Below, piece by piece: positions 10,063 to 20,269 of a stretch of DNA of 64,000 nt (the first letter of the stretch is position 1; each line of letters starts with the position of its first letter). The position numbers and the translations under genes were made by a program. The notes beneath the pieces were generated by a model that was not told the origin of the DNA, did not search any database, and saw nothing but the letters and a program-made list of their open reading frames with translations. The DNA comes from Thalassia testudinum (Eukaryota > Streptophyta > Magnoliopsida > Alismatales > Hydrocharitaceae): the NCBI GenBank assembly GCA_037157565.1, contig JAZHRO010000026.1, positions 33,408,501-33,472,500 of the forward strand. Reading direction: 5' to 3'.

Positions 10063-11456
10063 AATGTGGTAGCTAACCACGTGTCCCATCTTCCTTCCTC
10101 CGTCATTGACCCATCCGATCCAATCACTGAGCATTTTCTGGATGAGCACCTGCTAGCCATTCACAATCTCCCTTGGTTTGCTGATATTGTAAACTACTTG
10201 GTTACGGGGAAAGTTCCTCTAGATTGGTCGACTTCCAAGCAGGAAAAATTGATTGTCGAGGCCAAATACTATATTTGGGAGGAACCATACCTTTTCCACA
10301 TCGGCAATGATCAGGTGATCCGAAGATGCATTCTTAACGACGAGGTCAATGACGTAATGTCATTCTGTCACGACCAGGCCTGCGGTGGCCATTTCTCTTG
10401 GCGTAAAACCACAGTGAAAATTCTCTAGTGTGGGTTCTTTTGGCCCACTTTGTTCAAAGACGCACAGACGTATTATAGGGCATGTGCTCGTTGTCAGACC
10501 GTCGGCAACATGGGTCCATGGGATATGATGCCCTTGAACCCGATTATTGTGTGTGAAATCTTTGACATATGGGGAATTGATTTCATGGGACCCTTTCCCG
10601 GATCTAATGGCTTCGAATATATTCTACTCGTTGTTGATTATGTCTCTAAATGGGTTGAAGCCGTCCCCACGAGAACAAGTGATCATAAAGTTGTCCTTTG
10701 ATTTATCCAAGAGAACATCTTTACTAGATTTGGGGTTCCTAAGGCCATCATTAGCGATGGTGGGTCTCATTTCTCCAATGTGCACTTCCAGTCCCTGATG
10801 AAAAAGTATGGGGTGTCACATCGTATCTCGACTCCTTACCACCCCCAGACTAATGGACTGGCAAAACTGTCGAATCGAGAGATCAAAAAGATCCTTCAGG
10901 TCACTGTTCGGCCTGATAGAAAAGATTGGTCTTCTCGCCTTCCGAAAGCCTTGTGGGCCTATAGGACTGCCCACAAGACCCAATTAGGCATGTCTCCCTT
11001 CAGATTAGTGTACGGTAAGGCATGTCACCTTCCTGTCGAGATGGAGCACAAGGCTTATTGGGCAGTACGGAAGTGCAACTGGATCTAGTGAAGGTTGGAA
11101 TACACCACCAATTGTAATTAAACGAGATTTAGGAACTATGCAATGATGCATATGAGAACTCGCGTATCTACAAATAAGGGGTTAAAGCCTTCCATGACAA
11201 GCACATTGCGCGAAAATCTTTCCACCCTGATCAGAAAGTTCTACTCTTTGATGCCAAACTCAAACTTTTCCCAGGAAAACTTAGATCAAAATGGATTGGT
11301 CCATTCTTGGTGGGATGAATCTTTGGAAATGGAGCTATTGAAATCAGCCAACCTAGCCTTGATTCAGAACCCTTTGTTATGAACGATCAGCGACTCAAGT
11401 CGTTCATTGAACTCATTAATGCGAATAGGGCTGAGTTATCTTCTGATCTCCATTCT
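10063..11456 (+). pseudogene. pol: Integrase of element A
   Basis: The HHCC zinc-binding part is readable (CHDQACGGHF about 10366-10395; RACARCQ about 10480-10500). The catalytic core shows [18 protein letters not shown] and the Glu of SNREIKK (10870-10890). [29 protein letters not shown] follows. The C-terminal part appears in another frame ([17 protein letters not shown], about 11258-11310; NDQRLKSFIE about 11382-11411). Stops include TAG at 10426 inside the HHCC part and TGA at 10699; a shift lies near 11087. Integrase inserts cDNA into the genome; this copy is dead. Confidence 0.9.
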
Positions 11457-11763
11457 CCTTGAGCTTATTGCGCTCAGCTGATGGTGTTAAACTCAGCGCT
11501 TAACGGAAGGCAACCCGTCATCTTTTTGAAAAACCAGAAACCCTTCTTGACACATCTTATGCTGAACTCATATTGCACTTTAGGGTTCATCCATTAGAAT
11601 AACCGACTCCACCTCTGGTACCCATACCCGAGCTTGAAATCGTCCGCAACAGTCACCCCGACCCATCCACCCACCCAACACCTATTCTAATGAATGATCT
11701 AAGTTGAACTCGAACCCACCTAATTTACAATGAGGGCATTGCAAATCGTAGGCATGGGGGGGT
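11457..11763 (+). promoter_or_regulatory. Post-pol conserved block and PPT1 module of A
   Basis: After pol comes a conserved GGAAGGCAACCCG motif (about 11505), then a 20-nt hairpin CTCTGGTA-CCCA-TACCCGAG (11613-11632, one mismatch) and GAAATCGTCCGCAACAG, then hairpin CAATG-AGGG-CATTG (11728-11741) and the purine tract AGGCATGGGGGGG (11750-11762). The order matches F, G and D. Confidence 0.8.
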
Positions 11764-12473
11764 ATTAAAGTGCAAAATGCTGTGAAAATCACTTCACAAG
11801 AAAGGGTTTCATCAAAATAATCACATATTCCAAAAATATAAAAAAATAAAAAATAAAAAATTTTGAAAGAAAAGAACAAAAATAGGAGAAGGGAAAAGAT
11901 TCTGAATTGATTGCATATCATTTTTTAGGAGAAAAGGAGAGGAGATAAAAATGTCAAAAAGGAGCACAATTTGAAAAGAAAAAAAAGAGATAGTCATTAG
12001 TAAAAGATTAAGGAATTGACTCAATTCTAGATCGAATCAAAAGAAAGAAAATAAAACACAAACGGTGCTAAGAGACAAAAGAGATTAGTAGGAATGCTGA
12101 TCTTAGGCCTCTTGGGCTGCAATCTTAAGCTTAAAAATTCAAGTATCTGCTAAGATCTGGATAGTCCTCAAGAGGTTGGGGAATATGCGAAGCTTAAATT
12201 ATTAGGTCTAAGGCTTAGGGATTATTCAGCCTCATTAACTGACCTTTGATTTGCGGGACTCGGTAACCTAAGCACCTTAATCAGCACACAGTTTGGTTCA
12301 ATGAGCTTAAGTATCAAAATCACGCAAATGCGTTAAATCTATTCTAGAAAAGTTACCTAGATTAGGAGCAGCTGATCAACACAAGTTGATTTGGACGAGT
12401 TCTTGGTGCAGAGAGGTGGGAAATTCCCCTTAAAGATGCATAATAACAGATCATCTCCTTGGTACTTGTCTCC

Positions 12474-12493
12474 TAGGATATTTAAATATCCTA
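12474..12493. repeat. Perfect 20-bp palindrome in A interval
   Basis: TAGGATATTTAAATATCCTA. Orthologous near-palindromes lie in G (79-98) and F (55537-55556). Confidence 0.9.
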
Positions 12494-12526
12494 CAGGGGG
12501 CATGTAAGCACCTTATGCTAGTTCAG

Positions 12527-12675
12527 ATGCCATGGGCGACATTATCACGAAATGTTGATTGCCAGGGTTTGGATTTAGCTATAGAATGCCATGGGCAGGA
12601 TTATCTCGAAATCTCAAAAGCCAGGGTTATGGGGGTTGCCATGGGCGGTGCTATCTCGAAGCATTGATTGCTAGG
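12527..12675 (+). repeat. Three degenerate CCATGG repeats in A interval
   Basis: There are three copies of a unit of about 45-60 bp with the pattern TGCCATGGGC..ATTATCTCGAA..TTGATTGCCAGGG, starting near 12528, 12588 and 12638. F has the same three units at 55591-55740, and G has the partial equivalent at 1-50. Confidence 0.7.
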
Positions 12676-13087
12676 GACCCTGCGAGGATTGATGGTGGGA
12701 ACTAGGAATCCGATACAGACCGTGTTGCAAAGCTAATCCGAGGCTAGAAATAAAAAGAAAAGAGAGAGAAAACTCTCCAAAAACAAAAGAAAATTCTTCT
12801 GTCTCTCTCTTACAAAAATGCACTGCAAACTGAACCTGAGCTAAAACAAGTTACAACCACGGGTGCTTTAACCACGGAGTTCAACGAACCTTAGGTTAGT
12901 TCCTGTGGGACTTAGAAACCTTCATGGCAGACTGAGGCTAAAGCTGGTCAGGTCCAAATCTTGGTTGGTACTTAAGTACCTCTAGGCTTACTATCGGCAT
13001 TCTGACCTAATCTACAAAAGAAAGCACACATCAGAGTTTTGAGCATAGAAAGGCATATGGTCTAGAATTAAAGGTAATTCCATAAGA

Positions 13088-13125
13088 TTTTGCTAAGGGA
13101 TTAGCAAAAGCTAGGCATGATGGTA
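13088..13125 (+). promoter_or_regulatory. PPT2 module of A
   Basis: A hairpin with 9-bp perfect arms TTTTGCTAA/TTAGCAAAA and loop GGGA (13088-13109), then a decayed purine tract CTAGGCATGATGGTA directly before the LTR. This is the PPT that would prime plus-strand synthesis, because the LTR starts right after it. Confidence 0.8.
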
Positions 13126-15338
13126 TGATGGGAACACCATCATGAGCCATAACTAGCTCATTTTAATCCAATTAAGTCAGTAAATGCTCATACATAACTG
13201 CCAGAGAGTCATAAGTCACTGCATAACCATTCTGAGGGAAATACAAGAAAATAAGGTTAAAAATGCAATTTTATCATCATTTCATGAATGCAGTACAATC
13301 ATGGATTTTCCCAGGGGGTAGTTAAGGGTCAAATGGTCCTAAAAGTCTAACAAGTGGGTTTGAACAAACAGAAAAGGGTTTGCATGTGTTTTAAGAATTA
13401 AATGACTTTTGAAACCCTAAAAACAGATCCGCTTAATTAACTGAGGTTCTAGTCAGGATAAAATTCACCTAAACCCTCTAAAATTCATATAAAAATATTA
13501 TCTAGGGTTTAGAACCTTCAATTTGACCATCAGAACCCGTCTTGACCCAAAATAGAGTCTTAGATAGATATTTGCCCTAATTTGGGCTTTTGCATAAATT
13601 ACCTAGTCAAACTTGGTCAAACCCTAAATCTAACTTCACCATTAGATTCCTTGGGTCCAAATTAGATTTTTACCAAAATTTGAGCCTAATCTGAGATCAC
13701 CTTGACTAAGTTTACATTTTGATCCAGTTAGACTCTTTCTATCTCATTCAGACCCTTAACTTTTGAATTTTCCTACAAATAGCCCCCCAACTTATTTACC
13801 TTCTTCACAAACAGGTCCCCACACAATTTTTGGATGGTGAAACCTTCACCATTGAGTTTCGAGCGAGGATTTCTCGCTCAATTCTCAATCAATCCTTCTT
13901 AAAATTAATATGGGGATTCCTTGGGAAGTTTCCTTCCATTTGAGCCATTCCTTGGGCTGTAAGTCCTTCCCAAAAGGCCATGCGAACCTTTCAAAGGTTT
14001 GGGTATCCTTCGTTGCAACTACCTTCCAAGCTTAGAAGGGCTTCCTATGGCTTATAAAAGTGACCTCAGGGCACGACCGTGCATTTCAACAAGTTTTGGC
14101 CTAAGAAACCCTCATCTTCTCCATCTCCGGCCCCCTTCAGACTTAGCTCTGGTGACCCCTCTCCACTCTCCTCCTCCAGCCGTCTAGCCATCAACTTGGA
14201 TGACCGACTATCTTCCCCTCATCTTCTCCCGCCAACGAGAGGTCGTGCCTTTACCTCAGTCGACGTCGACGCCTCACCGCACTATCTTCCTTCTCCAGCT
14301 TTGATCGATCAACACTGGAGCCCTCCACCTCTCTATCGTGTCCCTAAGTTTCTCTATCATTCTCTCTCTCACTATACTTTCTTTTCCCACTCTCACAACA
14401 CACGCACAACCACTGATTCTCCCTCAACACCGTCACCTTCTTCCGCTCCGGCAAAGCTTCAGCAACGCCTATCCATCGCGCCACTACACGAATCTCGCCG
14501 CTACCACCCCCATCAGCTCTGCCATAACTCCACGAACAAAAGCCCTAACCTAAGTCCATCTATCACTCACCCAAACATGCCACCGAACAACCCACCTTCG
14601 CACGGCCGTTTCCGTCACCGTCAAGCCTCCTCCCTCACTCTCACCACACGCTGCACCCACCACCGCACTCGCCACTCCACGGCGAACCTGTTGAGCTATC
14701 TAATGCGATCGAGAGGCCCTTTTCTTGAGTTTCAGGTCTTTAGCCGTCACCGCCATTACTGCAGAACTTCGAAGGAAGAAGAGCCGCACAGAGAAGAGAG
14801 GTAGAAGAAGAAGAAGGCCACGGCAAGAAGAAGAGAAGAAGTCCTGAGCCAGAAGAAGAGGAAAGGAAGGAGAGTTGCATAGGAAGAGAAAAAGATGGAG
14901 AAGAGTAGAAGAATAGAAGAAGGAGAATAAAAGGAAGAAGAGAAGACAAGGCAGGGGAAGTAGAGCCTCACAGTAAGAAAGAAAGAAGAAGAAGAGAGCC
15001 CTTGAGTCTCTAAGCTACAGTAGCACCAGGTTGTTTAAGCCATCTGGTACATCTGATTACATATATTTAAGGCTTTGATTTAATTGCTATTTGTGAGGAG
15101 TAATTGGTGATTTAAATCACCATTTTACTCCATTTTTTTTGCATATCGATACCTGACATTATTCTTGTTGCAATCTCTTATATTTCTCATTCAAATTATG
15201 ATCTTGAGTTTTGAATTCCATATTGCTCCCTGTGTTTGACCTATAACTTAAAATTCGAGTATAAAATTTATCTATTTTGAAAGCAATTTCAGCTATACTA
15301 TAACGTAATTTTTTAAACCTCGATTTCGCTCGCAAACA
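13126..15338 (+). repeat. 3' LTR of element A (2213 bp)
   Basis: It starts TGATGGGAACACCATCA (17-nt hairpin, 13126-13142) and ends GCTCGCAAACA (15338). It aligns by eye with both LTRs of F along its length. TATAAAAG lies at 14053-14060. Near its end are the U5 motif GCTCCCTGTGTTTGACCT (15225-15242) and CTATACTA (15293-15300), both shared with other LTRs here. The long purine-rich and proline-rich ORFs at 14079-14804 and 14740-14971 are LTR sequence, not genes. Confidence 0.9.
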
Positions 15339-15577
15339 CTGATTGAGGAGGAAACCATGGATCCATACTCTTTTGCCTCACACTATTCTCCCTATCACAA
15401 CCCTTCCCTTACTTCAACTTCTTCAGGATGGGAAAACTCTCCTTAACGCTCGAGACTTGATTCCCTTGCCTATACCTCATATTCCCTGGGCATTGCCAGG
15501 CCTACCTCGAATCCCACACGAATCGCTGAATATCAAGGATCTCTACGACCTCAAAATACACTCTCCATGCAGGACCA
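15339..15577 (+). pseudogene. C1 fragment 1: start of unknown acidic ORF
   Basis: Sequence from 15339 matches C2 from about 60863. The ORF starts at ATG 15357 (MDPYSFASHYSPYHNPS), in the same place as in C2 (60879) and similar to the MNPSTF start in E. An in-frame TAA lies near 15444, where C2 has CAA, a C-to-T change. The reading frame is cut by element D after the GACCA at 15573-15577 and continues in the same frame at 34112. Confidence 0.8.
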
Positions 15578-15953
15578 TGTTTGGGAGTCGTAGAGCGTGT
15601 TTTGATAGGAAAAGCGTTGTAGTATAGTGTGCAATATGATCAAACAAAAATATTTATAAAAAGATAACGAGGCTTTGAGTCCCGGTCATTCGTCTCTGGG
15701 AGGCGTTTGTTCAAATCTAAAATCAATCTTTTATCGCTCTACTTTATTTAGAATCACACGCCGGTTTCCAATCTTCGGATTAGAGTTTTGCCACTTCTAT
15801 TGTGAATTCTGATTACATGTGCGTGTGTTAGATAGATAACGAAAGTGAAAGTATGATTTTCAGTCCGCACAATTCTATTGATGTGGTGGTTGTTTACAAA
15901 AAATTCATTTATAGTTAAATCTTCTATATTTTCCGGAACCGACATGCTTGTTG

Positions 15954-16043
<90 letters not shown>

Positions 16044-17968
16044 GAAAAGCAAGCATCTTAAATCACACGAAATAGATGGCAACCAATAAATTCATGGTGA
16101 TTTCCAACATAGAGATATGTATATAAAAAAATATCTTTTATTCATTCATTCAGAAGGATGTTTGCAACATGGAATTTAGAGGAAAGCTTGTAAATGAAAG
16201 CTTGAAAAGCACAAATCTAGCTAATAGAAAATGATCGCATACAGGAATCTATGGGGGGATTTTGCATGCATCATTGGGGGAGAATAAGAGCTACACTACT
16301 AAGCAGTAAAACTATGAAGAGCTAAGTTACTAATCTAGTAGAAAAGAAGGTCATTCGGAGGTGGGCTCCGATGGCCTTTGACTGGCTGAGAGGAGGAGGG
16401 GCGGCCAATGGTGCTTAGGCTGGCCCTTGGAGAGAGGTTGGGGAGATGATCCAGCATCCTAGCGTGGAGATGGCGGCTTCCATGGTGGTGCTCCTTGTGG
16501 AGGTGGAGTGGAGGTGGAGATGTAGCTAACCTAGATGGATGAGTGCCAAGAATGGGATGGGTGCAAATGGCCACCCCTTAGGTCAAGGGAAGCTCTCTAG
16601 AGAATTATGGAATTCTCTAGAGAGGCCTATGGTGGGAGCTCGTGGGAGAGTGAGAGAGAGAGAGAGGATGGATGGTGGTTTTTAGATCTACCAAATGTGG
16701 ATCTAAAAATTGAATGGCTCTTGGCTGCTAATTTTAGCAACCAAGGCAACAACACATGGTAGAGAGTTCTAGAGAACTCTAGGCTAGGTATTTTCGTGTG
16801 GATGGTGTGTGTGGGTCGAAACTTAGGTGGCTAGGTTGATTAGGTTAGGTTCTAGTGGGTTTAGGTCAAGGTAGGTCTCAAATTAGGGTTGTAAACCCTA
16901 ATTCACTAAGGTAAAATGCAATTAAACTTAATACAAATTTAATTGGGTGTGTGAAAACTTAATTGGGAGTAAAATAACTCAATTAAGTCAAGTATAGGTC
17001 AATTGGACTCTCACAGAGTCCAATTGGATAGTGTGTGCTGAGATTAGGGCTCAATTGGACTCAATGAGTCCAATTGAATAGGCTGATGGAATTGACTAAG
17101 ATCCAAGTCAAATAGGTTTAGTGAGGACCTAATTAGGTCTTTAGGGAGGTCTAGAGGTGATGTACTAGGGTTAGGGTACCTTAATTTAGGTTCCTATGGG
17201 GTTGGAATTGGGTTTAGGTACCTAGAGATCCAAGATCAAGGCTTGAATCTTAAAACAGGAACTGGAGAGCAGTTCCAGACATCCAATAAAAGTGTCACAC
17301 GTCTTATAGTGAAAAATCAGAAGTCCAAACTTATTGTCTGGACGTCCAATCAGAGTCAGGAGGGATTCTAGGTTCTATCTTGGCTATTCTGTAGAAATTG
17401 AGCGTCTGACCAAGTGTCTGGACATCCAATAACACTGCAGAAGTGGGTTTAAGGTGTGCGGGAGTTGGCTAAGGGTTCTGGACATCCTATAACTTAGCTG
17501 AACGTCCAGATAGAGGTTGGAATTAGGGTTTTAAGGTTTCCTAAGGTGAGGTGACCTAATCTAAGGGTGGCTAAGGCTTAGGGAAGCTTCTAGGCTGTCC
17601 TAGGGCTAGGATGGACCTAAGTTCTTCACAATTTATTGCTTTATTCCTACTTAATAGAATAACATACCATAACTCCCTTACATTATTATCTACTACGTCT
17701 AATCTATATCTTCCACTCCAGCTCTGCTGCAACTCCAGTTATTCTTTAGATCCAGCTTTAGATCCAGCTTCAGATCTAGCTTCTGATCAGCTTATTACCT
17801 ACAATTGACATAATGCAGCTAATTAGTACATTATAGCATTATTTTATGCATAGCTAAAAGAAAGCAATAAAGGTGCTAGTAATGCTTATGCATGCATGAA
17901 TTACCCTAAGTTATTCTTAGTCCTAGCCTAATTTAGGTCAATTAGGACCTATGATTGCTACGCAATCA
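15578..17968 (-). repeat. 3' LTR of element D
   Basis: It is bounded by TGTTTGGGAG on the left (plus strand) and by the hairpin TGATTGC-TAC-GCAATCA (17952-17968) on the right. It is highly similar to 31794-34106. Differences include a much longer (TA)n tract (15956-16040) and loss of 13 bp that in the other LTR contain the TATA box (32728-32735). Confidence 0.95.
15956..16041. repeat. (TA)n microsatellite in 3' LTR of D
   Basis: About 85 bp of pure AT dinucleotide repeats. The other LTR has only about 11 bp at the same place (32172-32182). The Ile-Tyr ORF read through it is an artefact. Confidence 0.95.
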
Positions 17969-18003
17969 TACCCCCATGCCTAAATCTTGCTAGTCCCTAG
18001 CAA
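17969..18003 (-). promoter_or_regulatory. PPT2 module of D
   Basis: On the minus strand a perfect 7-bp hairpin TTGCTAG-GGA-CTAGCAA (17987-18003) is followed by TTTAGGCATGGGGGTA (17969-17984), ending exactly at the LTR. Confidence 0.9.
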
Positions 18004-19696
18004 ATGCAAGACTAAGTTATTTACAGAAGGGTTCCTACGAGATTGATTATTTTATCAAGTGTATGCCTAGAGATTTTTCTCCTTTTTGTTTTCATCCTAT
18101 GTTCTAGAAATTTAGACAATCATGAAAGTGTAGTTTTGTAGCTTTTGCAACAGATTCGAGTGACAAACTAATTCACCTCTAAAGCCTGTACTAGACCCCT
18201 AGTAAAAATTCTAACAGGATAGGCGGACTTCTTCCCTCGGGGTATTCAAAATATTTTATGAATTTCACCCCGACTTTAGGCTTAGGTAGAGAATCTCTGA
18301 GGGGAAAGATTATATATTTGGTGGCTCACTCTCAACTGGTGCCACATAGAGATTAGTATTTCAGAATCTAGATTTCCAGATTATCAAGTAACTTAACTCA
18401 AAGAAAGACGAGAAAAACTAAGCTCTCTTCTAGTTCCTCTATATTCATTCTCTCTTTCTCTTTTTCTTTTTCTTTTCTTTTCTTTCTTTTTCATAGAGCT
18501 CACAATCTCACTAGATTCACACATATGACCTGCATTTGGTGGTGTCACTTGGCATTAACACTTTAATTGAGTTCTCATAATTCTAACACTAAGTCAGAAT
18601 CCCTCAGCCAGTATTCGGGCGGTCAGAAACACAGAAAAATAGGTTAAGGCCATATTTGGTGGATCTCAAATTTATTTGGTGGTATTGCCTCAATGCAACT
18701 GAACTAAATATTTACTCTTTTATTCTTTGCTTTTTCTTCTTTTTCTAATTTTTTTCAATTATTCTTTCTTTTCATCATTTTTTTTTTTTCAACATATACA
18801 CAATTAGCACACATCCATGAACTTTATTGAGGAGGCATTATTAGGGATTGGTGATACTCAAGAGACATTGGGTGGCTTATTTGGTGGAAGTGCCTACTCA
18901 TGGCACCGGGAGAGATGGATAGGATAGTGTATTTCTGACATTAACATCAATACCCTCCTTCATCCGAGGATTCCGTAAAGAATGGTCATAACCATCCACC
19001 TTAGCCCTAGTTCTATGAAAACTCGCTCTCCACGTATTTGCCTTATTTGGTGGCTCTCACAATTCGTACAAAAATGTATACGCAGGAACCGAGAGCGAAA
19101 ACTATGTCTAATCTCAGAGTATCATCACCTAATTATCTAGGACTCCGGATTCCTTGCACTAATCTTAGAGCACTAGTACACTCTACTCTCATCTCACACT
19201 ATTTGGTGGATTTTTGGAAGAAAATCTGCTTGACTCCCAAAACACTGTCCAAATGTTCAGGAAAAGAAGCACTACTTCTTGACAGACAAAACGTTTATCA
19301 GCCTTCACCATGAATCCATTGCAAATTCTACGTGTGTGAAAAGTTATACTGGATTCCATATTACAGGAATCAACTAAAGGATAAAATCCTTAATGCATTC
19401 TCTTAATAAAATAATCTTATTCATGAATGAAATATATATATGCTATGAACAATTAACCTCTTATATTCGTACTTCGTGAAATTCCCGTATCGGGTTACAT
19501 TCAACTTGACCCTAAATTTAGAATAAGAGGTGAGCAGGTGAGTTGGAAATGGTTGTTGTGGATGATTTCTAGCTCCAATGCGAGCATTGGAGGTGGAGTT
19601 GGTTGTTCTTTTATTTATGGTCCTAAAGTACGTTTTACATGCAACTCCGAGGTTTTTCCTAAATGTTGGCATAAAAATTTTCAGTTTTGTTGTATC
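18004..19696 (-). other. PPT1-PPT2 interval of D with CCACCAAAT array
   Basis: A non-coding block of about 1.7 kb. Seven exact CCACCAAAT motifs (minus strand) start, in plus coordinates, at 18316, 18534, 18654, 18674, 18879, 19045 and 19201. Long pyrimidine tracts lie at 18430-18495 and 18710-18790. The same block with the same motif occurs in C1 (42535-44059) and K (47075-48390). Confidence 0.8.
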
Positions 19697-19733
19697 TACC
19701 CCCCATGCCTAAGTTCTTGCATGTCCTCATGCA
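19573..19733 (-). promoter_or_regulatory. PPT1 module and upstream hairpin of D
   Basis: On the minus strand: hairpin TGCATG-AGGA-CATGCA (19718-19733), then the purine tract AGGCATGGGGGGTA (19697-19710). A perfect 8-bp hairpin CTCCAATG-CTCG-CATTGGAG lies at 19573-19592. In D the order relative to PPT1 differs from A, since this hairpin now sits on the LTR side of PPT1. Confidence 0.75.
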
Positions 19734-19979
19734 TAAATATAAAAGAAAATAAATACAGCAAGGAGAGAATGGCTAGAAATCACTTGTAATTGCTCTTGAA
19801 ATTATACATTCAGCATCGGCCAACTTGTCAATATGCAATATGCAGAAAGAAAATATGCTAAAAGAAAAATATGCTATATATATATAAATGGTTATGTATA
19901 GATGATGGTGGAATGTGGGATAGCGGCTATCTATACGTGCGGAGTTTAACACCTCCAACTGGGCGGGAATTCAATCACA

Positions 19980-20173
19980 CGTCCTCAATAAGATGAATGA
20001 TCTCGTCAGGTGGAGGAGGTTCCTGGGCCAAAAATGGCTTGAGGCACTGACCATCTACCATAGATATATGCCCAGATTTTGGGTCCCTGATCTGGACTGC
20101 CCCATTAGGATATGGCTGAATCACAACATACGGGCCAGTCCACTTGGACTTGAGCTTCCCATTAGGATATGGC
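19980..20173 (-). pseudogene. pol: Integrase C-terminal end of element D
   Basis: On the minus strand the frame reads GKLKSKWTGPYVVIQPYPNG, then VQIRDPKSGHISMVDGQCLKPFLAQ, the typical C-terminal chromatin/DNA-binding end of Athila-type integrase. It is followed by sequence like that after A's pol (GGTGTTAAACTC). The part of integrase between the core at 24749 and this piece (the [18 protein letters not shown] region) is missing, so E did not simply insert; sequence was also lost. Confidence 0.85.
20101..20173. repeat. 16-bp direct repeat at the D/E junction
   Basis: CCCATTAGGATATGGC occurs at 20101-20116 and again at 20158-20173. The first copy belongs to the integrase frame (QPYPNGA). The second lies exactly where integrase homology stops and element E begins. 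Confidence 0.8.
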
Positions 20174-20269
20174 CCCTAATTTAGTGCCTTCAGCTTGGCA
20201 CACTATACAAAGAAGAGAAATAAAGAATTCACAGGTGCAGATTAGAATCAGAATAAAAAGATGAAACCT

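Larger units (their letters stand above)
11764..13087 (+). other. PPT1-PPT2 interval of A, non-coding
   Basis: This is a 1.3-kb block with no credible ORF, conserved in F (54847-56167) and G (1-715). It starts with an A-rich stretch, and then contains the perfect palindrome at 12474-12493 and three degenerate repeats at 12527-12672. In other Athila elements an env-like ORF can occupy this place; I see none here. Confidence 0.75.
6609..15338 (+). mobile_element. Element A: Athila-like autonomous LTR retrotransposon, 5' part outside window
   Basis: In order: gag (C-terminal half), protease, reverse transcriptase, RNase H, integrase, a 1.66-kb conserved 3' module with two PPTs, and a 3' LTR (13126-15338). 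The left part is separated by element G and lies outside the window. A itself sits inside C1: sequence from 15339 matches C2 from about 60863. CTGAT (15339-15343) is the likely right copy of the target duplication. The domain order PR-RT-RH-IN defines Ty3/gypsy; the Gag signature and DLGAS protease suggest the Athila group. Several stops and frameshifts make it non-functional. Confidence 0.92.

Noticed and set aside
11764..13125. LTR of A starting at the first purine tract (TATTAAAGTGC) and, likewise, of F at 54847
   Set aside because: The target duplications and the PBS-side LTR of F place the LTR start at 56183 (and at 13126 in A). The first purine tract is internal.
14079..14804. 241-codon Ser/Pro/His-rich ORF
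   Set aside because: It lies wholly in the 3' LTR of A, downstream of the TATA box. The corresponding LTR regions of F do not keep the frame, and the composition is that of simple pyrimidine-rich sequence.
18316..19209. CRISPR-like array
   Set aside because: The repeated 9-mer is too short, spacings are irregular, the genome is a plant's and the site is inside a retrotransposon.
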